Below the pieces are notes generated by a model, which was given only the letters and a program-made list of their open reading frames with translations, was not told the DNA's origin and did not search any database. Below are positions 20,640-31,115 of a DNA stretch of 64,000 bases, in pieces. The DNA comes from Pseudomonadota bacterium (GTDB taxonomy: Bacteria > Pseudomonadota > Gammaproteobacteria > Steroidobacterales > Woeseiaceae), in the NCBI GenBank assembly GCA_022560695.1, contig JADFSP010000007.1:29542-93541 (forward strand). Direction: 5' to 3'. The position numbers were made by a program, and so were the translations under genes. Numbering within the stretch: position 1 is the stretch's first letter; the number at the start of each line of letters is the position of its first letter.

Positions 20640-21059
20640 GTGTGCGCTTGCGGCGCAACGCTACAGGCACAATCTGTCACGGTCAATGCCGAGTGGCCAG
20701 TCATTTCGTCGCTGATTCCGGACGGCTCGAACTGGAAGGCGACTTTCATGGTTGAGTATCCCGATGTCGAGGAACGCCAGGCGATGCTGAGGCAACTCGT
20801 GGGCGTCGAAAACCGTGTGTATATTCGCGTCGGTAGTTGCGATCCGGTCTACGCGATCGCCGACGAGGACCTCGACCGCTCCGACGATACGAAGACCTCC
20901 GCCGTGCACTTCCTGCGGTTCGAATTGCCGGGAGCACAGGTCGCCGCATTGAAAGCTGATGCCGTGCTCGCGGCGGGTATTGACCATGAAAACTATCGGG
21001 TCGAAGTCTCGCCGGTCGCCGAAAATACCCGTGCCGCGCTGCTAGCCGATCTCATCTGA
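20640..21059 (+). pseudogene. 5'-truncated DUF3501 gene remnant
   Basis: The 139-codon frame matches, from memory of the family, the C-terminal two-thirds of DUF3501: LIPDGSNWKATFMVEYPD, YAIADEDLDRSDDTKTSAVHFLRFEL and DHENYRVEVSP. DUF3501 proteins are ~190 residues and begin with a segment absent here. The first ~22 residues (MCACGATLQAQSV...) look unrelated, and no ribosome-binding site precedes the GTG at 20640. The 5' end collides with the start of xseB, so a deletion probably joined them. DUF3501 normally accompanies rubrerythrin and Fe-S oxidoreductase genes; none is here. It ends at copy 2 of the palindromic repeat. Confidence 0.7.
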
Positions 21060-21180
21060 AAAAGTGGGGTCGAACCGAAGTTTTTCGCAAGAACGTGCGA
21101 CTAATGACGCCATCCAGCAAAAAACTTCGGTTCGACCCCACTTTTTATCCAGCAAAAAACTTCGATTCGACCCCACTTTT
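21059..21180 (+). repeat. GGGGTCGAACCGAA palindromic element, copy 2, with duplicated right arm
   Basis: Arms 21059-21085 and 21120-21146 pair perfectly over 27 bases around a 34-base centre (21086-21119) close to that of copy 1. The right arm and its flank (ATCCAGCAAAAAACTTCG...) are repeated in tandem at 21112-21145 and 21147-21180, differing at one base. The first base is the last base of the DUF3501 remnant stop codon. It lies ~90 bases before parE and may terminate upstream transcription. Confidence 0.9.
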
Positions 21181-21271
21181 ACCGGTTTCGCCGATCGAAC
21201 GGATGCATGGCCGGGCCATTCGGGCTAGAATCCGGGCGGGTTTTCGCTTGGCAAACTGGTAATCAGAGTAG

Positions 21272-23158
21272 ATGAGCAGACGATACGTCGCTGCGGACAT
21301 CGAGGTCCTCAGCGGGCTCGAGCCTGTGCGTCGCAGGCCTGGCATGTTTACCGACACGACGCGGCCGAATCACCTGGTGCATGAGGTCGTCGATAACAGC
21401 GTCGACGAAGCGCTCGCCGGGTTCTGCAAAAAAATCGAGGTCACGATTTTCAAGGATGGTTCGTTTGAAGTGATCGATGACGGGCGCGGCATGCCCGTGG
21501 ACATTCATCCCAAGGAAAAAATGCCGGGCGTGGAACTCATCCTGACGCGCTTGCACGCCGGCAGCAAATTCACGAACGAAAGTTACGAGTTTTCGGGCGG
21601 TCTGCACGGCGTCGGCGTGTCTGTCGTCAACGCCTTGTCGAAAAACCTGGAGGTCTGGATACGCCGCGGCGGCGAGGAGTACAACATGAGTTTCGCCGGC
21701 GGCAAGAAACGCGGCAAGCTCGAAGTCGTCGGCAAAGTCGGCAAGGCAAACACGGGTACGACGATTCGCTGCTGGCCCGATCCGCAATACTTCGATTCGG
21801 CGAAATTTTCGATATCGCGACTCAAGCACGTGTTGCGTGCCAAGGCGGTGCTGTGCCCCGGGCTGACCGTCCATCTCAAGATCGAGAAATCGAAGGAGAA
21901 GCTGGAGTGGTGCTACTCGGGCGGGCTCGAGGAATATCTTATCGATGCGATCGGTGGCGGCGAACTGCTTCCTGCCGAGCCGTTCGCCGGTGCGTTGAGC
22001 GGCAATAGCGAGGCGGTCGACTGGGCGCTGGTCTGGCATGTGGAAGGCAGCCAGACGGTCACCGAGAGTTACGTGAACCTGGTGCCGACGCCGCAGGGCG
22101 GGACCCACGTGAACGGCCTGCGCACCGGGCTCACGAATGCATTGCGCGAATTTTGCGACTTCCGCAATCTGTTGCCGCGAGGTGTGACGCTGGCGCCCGA
22201 AGACATATGGGACGGCCTGAATTTCGTTCTGAGCACGAAGCTCAAGGACCCGCAGTTCTCCGGGCAGACCAAGGAACGCCTGTCGTCGCGGGAGTCGGCG
22301 GCGTTCGTCATGGGTGTCATCAAGGATAACTTTTCCCTTTGGCTGAACCAGCATCCGGAGACCGGCGACCAGATCGCGCAGCTCGCGATCGACAAGGCGC
22401 AAAAGCGCCTCAAGGCCGCGAAGAAGGTCGTGCGAAAGAAAGTCGTGTCGGGCCCGGCGCTGCCGGGCAAGCTGGCCGACTGCACGTCCCAGGAGCCGGA
22501 ATTGTGCGAGATCTTCCTGGTCGAGGGTGACTCCGCGGGCGGTTCGGCGAAGCAGGCGAGGGACCGCAACACGCAGGCGATCATGCCGTTGCGTGGCAAG
22601 ATTTTGAACACCTGGGAAGTCGATTCCGCAGAGATTCTCGCCTCGCAGGAGGTGCATGACATCAGCGTCGCGCTGGGCGTCGACCCGGGCACTAACGATA
22701 TCGAAGGGCTGCGTTATCACAAGGTCTGCATACTTGCCGACGCGGATTCCGACGGTCTGCATATCGCAACGCTTCTGTGCGCGCTATTCCTGCGCCACTT
22801 CCGCGAACTGGTGATGAGCGGCCACGTGTACATCGCAATGCCGCCGCTCTATCGCATCGATGTCGGCAAGGAAGTCTTCTACGCGCTCGATGACAGTGAG
22901 CGCAAGGGCATCCTCGATCGTATCGAGGCGGAGAAGTTGCGCGGCAAAGTATCGGTTACGCGCTTCAAGGGACTTGGCGAAATGAGTCCGGGGCAACTCA
23001 GGGAAACGACGATGAACCGCGATACGCGCCGTCTCGTGCAATTGACCGTTGCGGCCCGTGACAAGACGGACCAGCTCATGGATCTGCTGCTCGCAAAGAA
23101 GCGCGCCAAAGATCGCCGCAACTGGCTTGAAAGCAAAGGCAACCTGGCCGAGGTATAG
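21272..23158 (+). CDS. parE: DNA topoisomerase IV subunit B
   Basis: ParE is the ATPase subunit of topoisomerase IV, which decatenates daughter chromosomes. The 628-residue protein shows the GHKL ATPase motifs [28 protein letters not shown] and [15 protein letters not shown], the transducer domain, and the TOPRIM motifs [17 protein letters not shown] and DADSDGLHI. It lacks the insert seen in some GyrB proteins, and its length equals that of gammaproteobacterial ParE (~630). It is followed after 5 bases by parC, so the two subunits form an operon. Confidence 0.97.
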   Translation: MSRRYVAADIEVLSGLEPVRRRPGMFTDTTRPNHLVHEVVDNSVDEALAGFCKKIEVTIFKDGSFEVIDDGRGMPVDIHPKEKMPGVELILTRLHAGSKFTNESYEFSGGLHGVGVSVVNALSKNLEVWIRRGGEEYNMSFAGGKKRGKLEVVGKVGKANTGTTIRCWPDPQYFDSAKFSISRLKHVLRAKAVLCPGLTVHLKIEKSKEKLEWCYSGGLEEYLIDAIGGGELLPAEPFAGALSGNSEAVDWALVWHVEGSQTVTESYVNLVPTPQGGTHVNGLRTGLTNALREFCDFRNLLPRGVTLAPEDIWDGLNFVLSTKLKDPQFSGQTKERLSSRESAAFVMGVIKDNFSLWLNQHPETGDQIAQLAIDKAQKRLKAAKKVVRKKVVSGPALPGKLADCTSQEPELCEIFLVEGDSAGGSAKQARDRNTQAIMPLRGKILNTWEVDSAEILASQEVHDISVALGVDPGTNDIEGLRYHKVCILADADSDGLHIATLLCALFLRHFRELVMSGHVYIAMPPLYRIDVGKEVFYALDDSERKGILDRIEAEKLRGKVSVTRFKGLGEMSPGQLRETTMNRDTRRLVQLTVAARDKTDQLMDLLLAKKRAKDRRNWLESKGNLAEV

Positions 23159-23163
23159 ATTTC

Positions 23164-25431
23164 ATGCAGAGCAACCTGAACCTCGAGGGAATCGAACAAC
23201 AGCCCCTCCGGGAGTACACGGAAAGGGCCTATCTCGACTACTCGATGTACGTGATTCTCGATCGTGCGTTGCCGCGCATCGGCGATGGCTTGAAGCCCGT
23301 GCAGCGACGCATCATCTATGCAATGAGCGAACTCGGGCTCGCAGCGGGCGCCAAGCCAAAGAAATCGGCGCGCACCGTTGGCGATGTCATCGGAAAATTT
23401 CACCCGCACGGTGACTCCGCCTGCTACGAGGCCATGGTGCTGATGGCACAGGACTTTTCTTATCGCTATCGGATCATAGACGGGCAGGGCAACTGGGGTT
23501 CGACCGACGATCCGAAATCGTTTGCCGCGATGCGCTATACCGAGTCGCGGCTGGCGCCGTATGCGAAAAGCCTGTTGGTCGAACTCGGTCTGGGCACGGT
23601 CGACTGGGCGCCCAATTTCGATGGCACGCTCAATGAGCCCCTTGTGTTGCCGGCCCGGATGCCGAACATATTGCTGAACGGCACGACGGGCATCGCCGTC
23701 GGACTGTCGACCGACGTGCCGCCGCACAATCTGCGTGAAGTGGCGAGCGCGCTCGTGCACCTGATCGACAATCCGAAAGCAACGATTTCGCAGCTCATGA
23801 AGCACATCAAGGGGCCGGACTTTCCAACCGGCGGCGAGCTGGTGTCGGCACGAACCGAGATCAAGCAAATTTACGTGACCGGCAGCGGCACGTTGCGATT
23901 GCGCGCCACGTACAAAATTGAAAACGGCGATATCGTCATCACTTCCCTGCCGTACCAGATTTCGGGTGGAAAAGTGCTCGAGCAAATTGCGGCGCAGATG
24001 CGCAGCAAAAAGTTACCGCAGGTGGACGATCTTCGTGACGAATCCGATCACGAGGATCCGATACGTCTCGTGATCAGCCGCCGATCGAAAAATGTCGACA
24101 TCGGCGAACTGATGTCGCATTTGTTTTTGACGACGTCCCTCGAGCGCACGACGCGCGTCAATATGAATATCATCGGGCTTGATGGCCGGCCCAGGGCATT
24201 CAATCTCGTCGAGATTCTAAGCGAATGGCTGAAATTTCGCAGGGACACCGTCAAGCGCCGATTGCGGCACCGGCTGCAGATCGTTACCGATCGGCTGCAT
24301 GTTCTCGACGGGCTGCTGGTTGCCTATCTGAATATCGACGAGATCATCGCGATCATCCGCAAGGAAGGCAAGCCCAAACCGGTACTCATGAAACGCTTCA
24401 GGCTTGCGGACATTCAGGCCGAGGCCATCCTCAATCTGAGGCTCAGAAATCTGGCGAAGCTCGAGGAAATGAAAATTCGCGCGGAGCAGGACGAGCTCAG
24501 CGAGGAACGCGAAGCGCTCGAGACCATCCTGAAGAGCGCGTCCCGACTGAAATCGCTGATCAAGAAAGAGATTCTGGAAGACGCCGAAGCGTATGGTGAT
24601 GACCGGCGCACGGTCATCGTCGAACGCGAGGCCGCGCAAGCGATCGACGAAGCGCAGCTTGTCGTGAGCGAGCCGGTTACGGTCGTCCTGTCGCAACGTG
24701 GTTACGCGCGCTCAGCCAGGGGCCATGACATCGATCCGACGACGCTGAGTTACAAATCCGGCGACGAATTTCTTGCGGCGGTGCAGGGGCGCAGCAATCA
24801 GCTCGCCATGTTCATCGACAGTACCGGGCGCGTGTACAGTGTCATGGCGCATACCTTGCCGTCGGCGCGGGGTCAGGGTGAACCTCTGTCCGGCCGCTTC
24901 AAGTCGCCGGATGGCGCGTCTTTCTGCGGCGCAATGATCGGTGACCCGGAGCACAAGTATCTTCTTGCGGGCGACTCGGGCTACGGCTTTATCGCGACTT
25001 TGAGCGACCTCGTATCACGCAACAAGGCTGGCAAGGCTGTGCTGCGCGTTCCGGAGGGCGGCAGAGCGGTAGTGCCGTCGCCGGTGCCGCAAGACGCCGA
25101 GTGCCTGATTGCGGCCGTGAGCTCGATCGGCCGATTGCTGTTGTTCGAGATGGATGAACTTCCGGAGCTCGCGAAGGGCAAGGGCAACAAGCTCATCAAT
25201 ATTCCAGCGAAGAAGTACAAAAGCGGCGAGGAAAAACTGGTCGCAGCCGCGGTGGTGCCGGAAGACGGGAGCCTGCAGGTTTTCTGCGGCCAGCGTGTGA
25301 TGACGATCAAATGGGACGATACCGATCATTATTACGGCGATCGGGGTCTGCGCGGCAATATGCTGCCGAAAGGCTGGCGCAAGGCCGATCGGTTGGTGGG
25401 TATCGCTGCGGCGGCGGAAAAAGAGACGTAG
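23164..25431 (+). CDS. parC: DNA topoisomerase IV subunit A
   Basis: ParC is the DNA-cleaving subunit partnering ParE. The 755-residue protein carries [20 protein letters not shown] at residues 15-34, the quinolone-determining region [20 protein letters not shown] near 75-95, and the active-site Tyr in [10 protein letters not shown] near residue 125. The coiled coil and a C-terminal beta-pinwheel-like domain follow. The length matches E. coli ParC (752). The QRDR carries Ser (HPHGDSA), the quinolone-sensitive type residue. It starts 5 bases after parE. Confidence 0.97.
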   Translation: MQSNLNLEGIEQQPLREYTERAYLDYSMYVILDRALPRIGDGLKPVQRRIIYAMSELGLAAGAKPKKSARTVGDVIGKFHPHGDSACYEAMVLMAQDFSYRYRIIDGQGNWGSTDDPKSFAAMRYTESRLAPYAKSLLVELGLGTVDWAPNFDGTLNEPLVLPARMPNILLNGTTGIAVGLSTDVPPHNLREVASALVHLIDNPKATISQLMKHIKGPDFPTGGELVSARTEIKQIYVTGSGTLRLRATYKIENGDIVITSLPYQISGGKVLEQIAAQMRSKKLPQVDDLRDESDHEDPIRLVISRRSKNVDIGELMSHLFLTTSLERTTRVNMNIIGLDGRPRAFNLVEILSEWLKFRRDTVKRRLRHRLQIVTDRLHVLDGLLVAYLNIDEIIAIIRKEGKPKPVLMKRFRLADIQAEAILNLRLRNLAKLEEMKIRAEQDELSEEREALETILKSASRLKSLIKKEILEDAEAYGDDRRTVIVEREAAQAIDEAQLVVSEPVTVVLSQRGYARSARGHDIDPTTLSYKSGDEFLAAVQGRSNQLAMFIDSTGRVYSVMAHTLPSARGQGEPLSGRFKSPDGASFCGAMIGDPEHKYLLAGDSGYGFIATLSDLVSRNKAGKAVLRVPEGGRAVVPSPVPQDAECLIAAVSSIGRLLLFEMDELPELAKGKGNKLINIPAKKYKSGEEKLVAAAVVPEDGSLQVFCGQRVMTIKWDDTDHYYGDRGLRGNMLPKGWRKADRLVGIAAAAEKET

Positions 25432-25587
25432 CTGCTGGCTGCAACAGTTCGAACTTGACCATATAAGCAGGAAAGAGTCAGGTCTCACTGCAACTGCCGT
25501 GCGGCTGCTTGCCTGAATTGACACGGACCTGGCGACGGCATCATTGTGTGCCGGTTCGGAGGACTTGGTGGATAGAGGACAGAGACG

Positions 25588-25791
25588 TTGCGCCTGCCCA
25601 AGCTGATTTACGAAATATTGCCGTACTTTTTAGTTGCGGTTGGCATCCTGTTCGTCACACTGGCAGTCATCCAGTACGAATATGCTCCCACGCTCTTTAT
25701 ATTCTTGGTCGGAATGCTCTGTATTTCGGGCGGATCGTTCATGGTCTTGATGCGCGTGATTTCTCGCAGGGAGAAATCCCGTAACAACTGA
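25588..25791 (+). CDS. Small two-helix inner-membrane protein
   Basis: A 67-residue protein with two hydrophobic stretches (about residues 8-29 and 34-56) and a positively charged tail ISRREKSRNN, predicting a hairpin in the inner membrane. Translation would start at TTG (25588), with AGAGGAC ~10 bases upstream as a possible ribosome-binding site. I recognise no family. It is convergent with the FimV-like gene to its right. Small hydrophobic proteins of this form are frequent and mostly uncharacterised. Confidence 0.6.
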   Translation: MRLPKLIYEILPYFLVAVGILFVTLAVIQYEYAPTLFIFLVGMLCISGGSFMVLMRVISRREKSRNN

Positions 25792-25832
25792 CTGACCGGA
25801 CGGCGTCAGTGCGATTGTAGCCGAGTTCGCAT

Positions 25833-27965
25833 TTAACCGACTTTCTTGTCCAATTTGTCAGGCTCTGTCGACATCTCGACAGTCTGTTCTTCGCCGGTGG
25901 ACGGCATCTCCACGGTCTTGTCGTCAATTGGAAGGTCGATCGTGAGCGCCTCGTTGATCCCCGTGTCCTCGAGATCGCTGATGACGTCGTTTTCAGCCGG
26001 CAAATTGACCGTGACGTCGAGTTCGGAAACACTGCCCAACTGCACCGCCGTTGACTCATCGCTGCAGGGCTCTTGGTCTTGCGAATCTTCTTTTTCGTCC
26101 ATGCGCTGCTCCAGTTCTGCCGTGGCTTTTTCAATTTCGTCGCTCAGCGCCTGCGTCGCGCTGAGTTGGTCTTCGAATTTGTCTTCGACGATGTCGTAGT
26201 TGACGTCCTGGCTGATCGTGTAACCATCGACGTCCAACGACTCGTCATCGCTTTCAACGGCGACCGCCCTGAGATTGCGAGACGTTACGTCGTCGATGTT
26301 CCGGATTTTCGTTACGTCAACAATAATGGACATGTCGTAGTCGTCGTCTTCCGGCAATACTTCGCTTTCGAGTATCGATTCAATTTCGGCGCGCATTGGC
26401 GGGAGGATATCGGTTGACGGTGGCTCGTCGGCGCGTGCCGCGCGTTCGGGTAATTCGTAATCGAGTAGTGACGCCACTGCAAAGCCGAAGTCCTGATTGA
26501 GGTCCACGTCTGTTTTCTGTTCCAGCCCGATGCCGGCGATCAGATCTGCATCGAGCACCAGATTCTCGTGAGTGGGGCAGTCGTCACCAATGTAATAGTC
26601 AATATCGGCGATGTCGTAAACGACATCTTCGCTCGCCTCGACTGATCGCGTATCAGCATCGGCGCTGCGCCGCGACGGTTGCGCGGCGCCGATCGGCCTC
26701 GAACCAAAACGTTCGCGCAGTTTTCGGCCGAACAGCAAAAGGCCAGCGAACAGCGCGACCGCGCCGCCGGTGAGCCACGAGGTCCAGATCGAAGTCTCCT
26801 TGACAACAGGTGCTGTCGTCGCGACCGGAACGATGGCCGATGCGGTCAGGGCGAACTCGTCGATCCTGGTATCGGGAATGATGATCGTCTCAGTTGCAGC
26901 GGAAACACCAGGTGACACAAACAAGCTGCTGCCATCAAGGACGATGTCGCCTGGCCGCAATGCCGAGTAATCGAACTCTGGTTCAGCGGCTTGCGGCAGC
27001 TCGACTGTCGCCGGCTGTGGCTCGCTCACGGGTGCAATCTCGTCAATCGTCGCGGCCTCGTCGATCGGGGCCTCGACGACCGGGTACAGGTCAGCCGCGG
27101 CTTCCGGCTCAACGTCTGTATTTTCGGCAACGATACGTGCCTCGATGAGCGCAACAGGGTCTGCAACGACCGGCGCGTCGGTGGTTGCATTGCTTGCCAC
27201 CGCGTTGACGATGGCGTCATCGGGAATGTCCAGCCAGCTCCCGGCCTTCAATTTGTTGGGGTCGGAGTCGATGAACGCATCCGGATTCGCGTCAAAGACT
27301 GTGAAGATGGCGTCCCACAATCCGACCTGGCGGTTCTCCAGGCGTTGGACGATTGCAGACAATGAATCGCCTGGCTGCACGCGGTAGCGCGACCTGCCCT
27401 GGAGCGGTGAGCGATTGACCGCTCGCCGCGGTGTTGCGGCGGCTGCGGGAGGCGCCTCAGGCACCGGGGCTGCCGGCGTCAGCGGAACTGTTGGCGCTGC
27501 CGGCGCCCCGGCACTTTCACTGATCGCGTTTGCCACGGTTCCGGGCGGATCGACGAAAATCAGATAATCCCGGCTAAGCTGCGGTGTGTGCGGACAATTG
27601 ACGACGATGCTCGTGGTCATCAGTGGCTCACGCACCGGGGTTGCGCCCGACAGGGAGATGACGCCTTCGGCAACGCTGATGCGCGCACGCGTCAAAGTGG
27701 GCAGTCCGCTTGCAGCCGGACCGGCCCGCAGCGATACGCAGTAATCAGCGATCCGTTCGTTCGGGCCTAACGCGTAAGCGATGCTGGCGCGCAACGGTTG
27801 ACCGAGCGCCGAGTGTAATTCGAGTTCACCAAGTTCGAGCGCCGCAGCAGGAACTGCAGCGAGGCCGCTGCCAATCGCGGCGAGAGTTGGCAACAATAAA
27901 CTGCCGGCTTTTGGCGGCCGTGCGGCCGGCACCCTTCCATGCTTTCCAGCTAGCGACTTTTTCAC
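25833..27965 (-). CDS. FimV-like LysM membrane protein (shorter paralogue)
   Basis: A second FimV-family protein, ~710 residues. After a signal region ending VPAAALELGELELHSALGQPLRASI it has the FimV N-terminal domain, a LysM-type motif (YRVQPGDSLSAIVQRLENRQVG, about residues 195-250), one transmembrane segment (TSWLTGGAVALFAGLLLFG, near 400), and a long acidic cytoplasmic tail. Unlike the FimV at 37785 I see no C-terminal TPR-type FimV domain. The GTG at 27965 (VKKSLAGKHGR) begins the signal peptide; TTG at 27998 is an alternative. It lies downstream of the FimX-like gene on the same strand, which suggests shared work in polar type IV pilus control. Confidence 0.85.
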   Translation of the reverse strand: MKKSLAGKHGRVPAARPPKAGSLLLPTLAAIGSGLAAVPAAALELGELELHSALGQPLRASIAYALGPNERIADYCVSLRAGPAASGLPTLTRARISVAEGVISLSGATPVREPLMTTSIVVNCPHTPQLSRDYLIFVDPPGTVANAISESAGAPAAPTVPLTPAAPVPEAPPAAAATPRRAVNRSPLQGRSRYRVQPGDSLSAIVQRLENRQVGLWDAIFTVFDANPDAFIDSDPNKLKAGSWLDIPDDAIVNAVASNATTDAPVVADPVALIEARIVAENTDVEPEAAADLYPVVEAPIDEAATIDEIAPVSEPQPATVELPQAAEPEFDYSALRPGDIVLDGSSLFVSPGVSAATETIIIPDTRIDEFALTASAIVPVATTAPVVKETSIWTSWLTGGAVALFAGLLLFGRKLRERFGSRPIGAAQPSRRSADADTRSVEASEDVVYDIADIDYYIGDDCPTHENLVLDADLIAGIGLEQKTDVDLNQDFGFAVASLLDYELPERAARADEPPSTDILPPMRAEIESILESEVLPEDDDYDMSIIVDVTKIRNIDDVTSRNLRAVAVESDDESLDVDGYTISQDVNYDIVEDKFEDQLSATQALSDEIEKATAELEQRMDEKEDSQDQEPCSDESTAVQLGSVSELDVTVNLPAENDVISDLEDTGINEALTIDLPIDDKTVEMPSTGEEQTVEMSTEPDKLDKKVG

Positions 27966-28170
27966 GTGCGGGCACCCCGATGATTGTGCGACGGACAAAT
28001 TGACGAGCGCTGAGACATCCTTTTCACGCGCCTATTCTATGTGCTGACCGGCGTAGACAATAAGCGTGTGGTTCCGGCAACAAAGTGTGACGGCCGTCAC
28101 GCTTTGCCGGGGCAGGGCGGGGTTCGAAAAGCCGCCTCAATAATCGCCATGGGCATTATCGAGGTGTCTG

Positions 28171-30279
28171 TTAAAGGGAATGAGCTGCCGTCAGTTCGGC
28201 AAGTGTGCGCTTCCTGACGCTGTCGGACTCCTGCAGCACTACTTCAGGTTCATTAACATAATGTCCTTGCATGAAGTCGAGTCCGAGCTGGAACAGCACG
28301 GCCATCGCATTTGCGTTCTCGACGCGTTCAGCAATCGACTTGATATTTCTCTCTTTCGCTGCACGAACTATTTTTTGCACGCTGTCCTGCATCTTCGTAT
28401 CGGTCATGAGCGTATGCATCAATTCCCCGTCGACCTTGATGTAGTTGGGCTTGAGGATATCGAGTATCCGAAATCGCTCCTTGTCGACGCCGTAGTGCTC
28501 GAGCGCAAAACCCACGCCCAGTTTTCGCATCTTCGTGACCAGCGATTTCGTTTGTTTGATGTGTTTTGCGGCGTCACGCTCCGGTATTTGTATCACCAGG
28601 CGAGAGCAGTCAAACTTGCGCTTGTCAAATTCACGCTCCATCCAGGCGATCGTAGTTGCGTCGACAATTGACTGTTTCGACAGACGCACGAACACGCGAT
28701 CGGCGTTGTTTCTGTTGCAGAAGTCGATGGCTGCCTTGATCATCCAGCGATCGATGTGCTTCATCATATTATTGCGTTCGGCCGCGGGAATAAATTCAGA
28801 GGGCAGCACCGAATTTCCCTGCTCGTCGATCATGCGTACGAGCAGGTCATACATTTCCACCGAATCGCTGCGCAAGCCTGCGATCGGGAGCTGTGCTACC
28901 TCAAATCGTTTGTCGGTCAGCGCAGCTTTGATGCGCTTGACCCAGATCGCATCAAATGCACGTTGCTTGGTGTCTTCGTCGGCTGACTCGTTAAGATAGG
29001 ATTTGTCGCCGCCCTCGGCCCTGCCGGCCTTGTGGGCATCAACGGTTGCTGCGACGAGTTCCTGCAGATTGCGAAACACGTCACTGACTGCGCACACACC
29101 GACGGTACAGGTCATATGCGTCGATATATCGCCGATATCGAAAGTCGTATTGCGAATGTGATCAACAAGTTGCTTGCCCCAGACCTGCGCATCCTGCGCG
29201 TTGCCGCGTTCCAGCAGGACAAGCAGCGATGTTCCCTCGAAGCGGCCGGCGACATCGCGGGGATGCATGCGTTTGCGGACTTCTTCCGCAAACTGCGCCA
29301 GGATTTCCTCGGAGTCGAGAATGCCGACTTTGTCTTGCAGAGCTCCGAAATTGTCCGGCTTGAGGTAGGCGAGTACCTGCAGTCCGGAAGATGGCTTCTT
29401 GCTGAGGCGCTTCCGCAGACGTTCAAGAAACTGACTGCGGTGAAAAAACAGCGTCGTTGGATCACGTTGCAGCGCATCGTGAACGAGTTTGGTGGGTTCC
29501 TGCGAATTAATGTCGGGCTGTACAATGCATATCTGAACGCACGGCGCGTTGTCGAAGTTGATCTTGCGAAATTGTAATTGCAGTTCGCTGGCTTCCACGG
29601 CGCCGTCTTGAGGTTTTACCTTCAGTTGCTCGTCTGCGTGCCACTTGCCTTTAATGGTCGCGACCATCGCCCCTTTCAGGGCCGCCTGACTTTCCGGCTC
29701 AAAGCTGTCCATCAACGGGACACCGGTGACTTCGTCGAGCTTGGCCGCCTTGAACAGTTGCAGCCATGCGTCATTGGCGTCGATGACCACACCCTCCTGG
29801 GTCAGTGCGATCGCATTGCGCGATGTCTGCATGTACTCCTTGACCTGTCGCTTGTATTCCGTGGCCGATTGAATGGTCGAATACAACGCGCGTTCGACAC
29901 GCAGTGCTCGCAGCTCCCGGGTAACCACCGCCTGCAGGCGCTTCTTGAGCCCGGTCGACACGAGGTCGCGGGCACCGTGTTTCATCGCTTCCTGAATCGC
30001 CGCTTCGTCGGCATGTTCCTGCATCGCGATGACCGGTACTTCGGGGTTGAAGTGATCTTTTTGCTTGACGATCTGGCGTATGGAATCGGCGTAGTGATCG
30101 CAATTGACGATGAGGAGTTCGACGTTTTCCGCGTCCAGGGTCTTGTTCAGCTTCGTGGGGCGGTCAATCCAGTGACAATGGGCTGCATGACCGGCGTCGC
30201 GCAGCGTACTGTTGATCAGTTCGACGTCGTCTTCGTTATCCGACAATACGGCTATGGAAATACTTTGGCGCCCGTCCAA
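28171..30279 (-). CDS. FimX-like REC-PAS-GGDEF-EAL regulator with degenerate catalytic motifs
   Basis: A 702-residue cytoplasmic protein with a receiver-like domain (~1-120), PAS (~140-250), GGDEF (~285-430) and EAL (~455-690). The GGDEF signature is replaced by GRFEGTSL and the EAL by YDL (in EMYDLLVRM), so neither diguanylate cyclase nor phosphodiesterase activity is expected. It most likely binds c-di-GMP. Architecture, degeneracy and length match Pseudomonas FimX (691 aa), which controls type IV pilus assembly at the pole. The TTG at 30279 is chosen because AAGGA precedes it and the receiver starts there; the ATG at 30453 would add 58 odd residues and run towards efp. A FimV-like gene follows. 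Confidence 0.85.
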   Translation of the reverse strand: MDGRQSISIAVLSDNEDDVELINSTLRDAGHAAHCHWIDRPTKLNKTLDAENVELLIVNCDHYADSIRQIVKQKDHFNPEVPVIAMQEHADEAAIQEAMKHGARDLVSTGLKKRLQAVVTRELRALRVERALYSTIQSATEYKRQVKEYMQTSRNAIALTQEGVVIDANDAWLQLFKAAKLDEVTGVPLMDSFEPESQAALKGAMVATIKGKWHADEQLKVKPQDGAVEASELQLQFRKINFDNAPCVQICIVQPDINSQEPTKLVHDALQRDPTTLFFHRSQFLERLRKRLSKKPSSGLQVLAYLKPDNFGALQDKVGILDSEEILAQFAEEVRKRMHPRDVAGRFEGTSLLVLLERGNAQDAQVWGKQLVDHIRNTTFDIGDISTHMTCTVGVCAVSDVFRNLQELVAATVDAHKAGRAEGGDKSYLNESADEDTKQRAFDAIWVKRIKAALTDKRFEVAQLPIAGLRSDSVEMYDLLVRMIDEQGNSVLPSEFIPAAERNNMMKHIDRWMIKAAIDFCNRNNADRVFVRLSKQSIVDATTIAWMEREFDKRKFDCSRLVIQIPERDAAKHIKQTKSLVTKMRKLGVGFALEHYGVDKERFRILDILKPNYIKVDGELMHTLMTDTKMQDSVQKIVRAAKERNIKSIAERVENANAMAVLFQLGLDFMQGHYVNEPEVVLQESDSVRKRTLAELTAAHSL

Positions 30280-30548
30280 TTCGCGTTCCTTGCTAATCTC
30301 TGGGGGTGTCCCTGGATGTCTGTATTTTGTTAAAACAGCAGGGTTTGAAATCGCTCTCAGCGTAGCCCCCACCGGGGTGGCAAAAGCGTGACGGGCATCT
30401 AGTTTCGGAGGCTCGCGGCGGTTTCGGGGCCATATTTGTGGCATTTGCGGCACGGGCCCGTGACTTCGGTATCATGTCGGTCGTCTGCCGCACGGCGGCC
30501 AGGACCATGAGTGAAGGGGAGAGTCGGCGGCCGGCGCCGGCGTACGAT

Positions 30549-31115
30549 ATGGCCAGTTACAACACCAACGAGTTTCGGTCCGGGCTGCGAATCATCATTG
30601 ACCGCGATCCGTGCATCATCGTGGAAAACGAGTTCGTCAAGCCCGGCAAGGGCCAGGCCTTCAATCGGGTAAAGATTCGCAATCTCAAGACCGGCAAGAC
30701 CGTCGACAAGACATTCAAGTCGGGCGACAGCGTTGAGGCGGCGGACGTCATGGACACCGATATGCAGTACCTGTACGCCGATGGCGAATTCTGGCATTTC
30801 ATGGTACCGGACACGTTCGAACAGTATGCGGCGGATGCGAACGCAGTCGGCCATGCAAAAGACTGGATCAGCGACGGCGACATTTGCCAGGTTACGCTGT
30901 GGAATAATTCGCCGCTGATCGTCGCACCGCCGAATTTCGTTGAACTGGAAATCGTTGCAACGGATCCCGGCGTCAAAGGGGATACGGCAAGCGGTGGCGT
31001 CAAGCCTGCGACCTTGTCGACGGGGGCGGTTGTTCGCGTCCCATTATTCGTCGATCAGGGCGAAACGATAAAAGTCGACACGCGTTCACGCGAATACGTA
31101 TCGAGAGTCAAATAA
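30549..31115 (+). CDS. efp: Elongation factor P
   Basis: EF-P relieves ribosome stalling at polyproline. The 188-residue protein matches E. coli EF-P in length and has the KOW-like N-domain with [11 protein letters not shown]. The Lys of PGKGQ (about residue 34) is the one beta-lysylated by EpmA in this type; an epmA gene is 460 bases away on the other strand. The C-terminus ends [12 protein letters not shown] as in E. coli. The ATG at 30549 ([12 protein letters not shown]) is used; the frame is open to 30438 without homology. Its 3' end overlaps the msrC stop tail-to-tail by 8 bases. Confidence 0.97.
   Translation: MASYNTNEFRSGLRIIIDRDPCIIVENEFVKPGKGQAFNRVKIRNLKTGKTVDKTFKSGDSVEAADVMDTDMQYLYADGEFWHFMVPDTFEQYAADANAVGHAKDWISDGDICQVTLWNNSPLIVAPPNFVELEIVATDPGVKGDTASGGVKPATLSTGAVVRVPLFVDQGETIKVDTRSREYVSRVK

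Noticed and set aside
21263..22762. 499-codon minus-strand ORF opposite parE
   Set aside because: It is a shadow of the parE frame with His/Arg-rich low-quality translation and no domain.
28171..30453. Start of the FimX-like protein at ATG 30453
   Set aside because: The extra 58 residues are low quality and extend towards efp. The TTG at 30279 has a Shine-Dalgarno site and begins the receiver domain.
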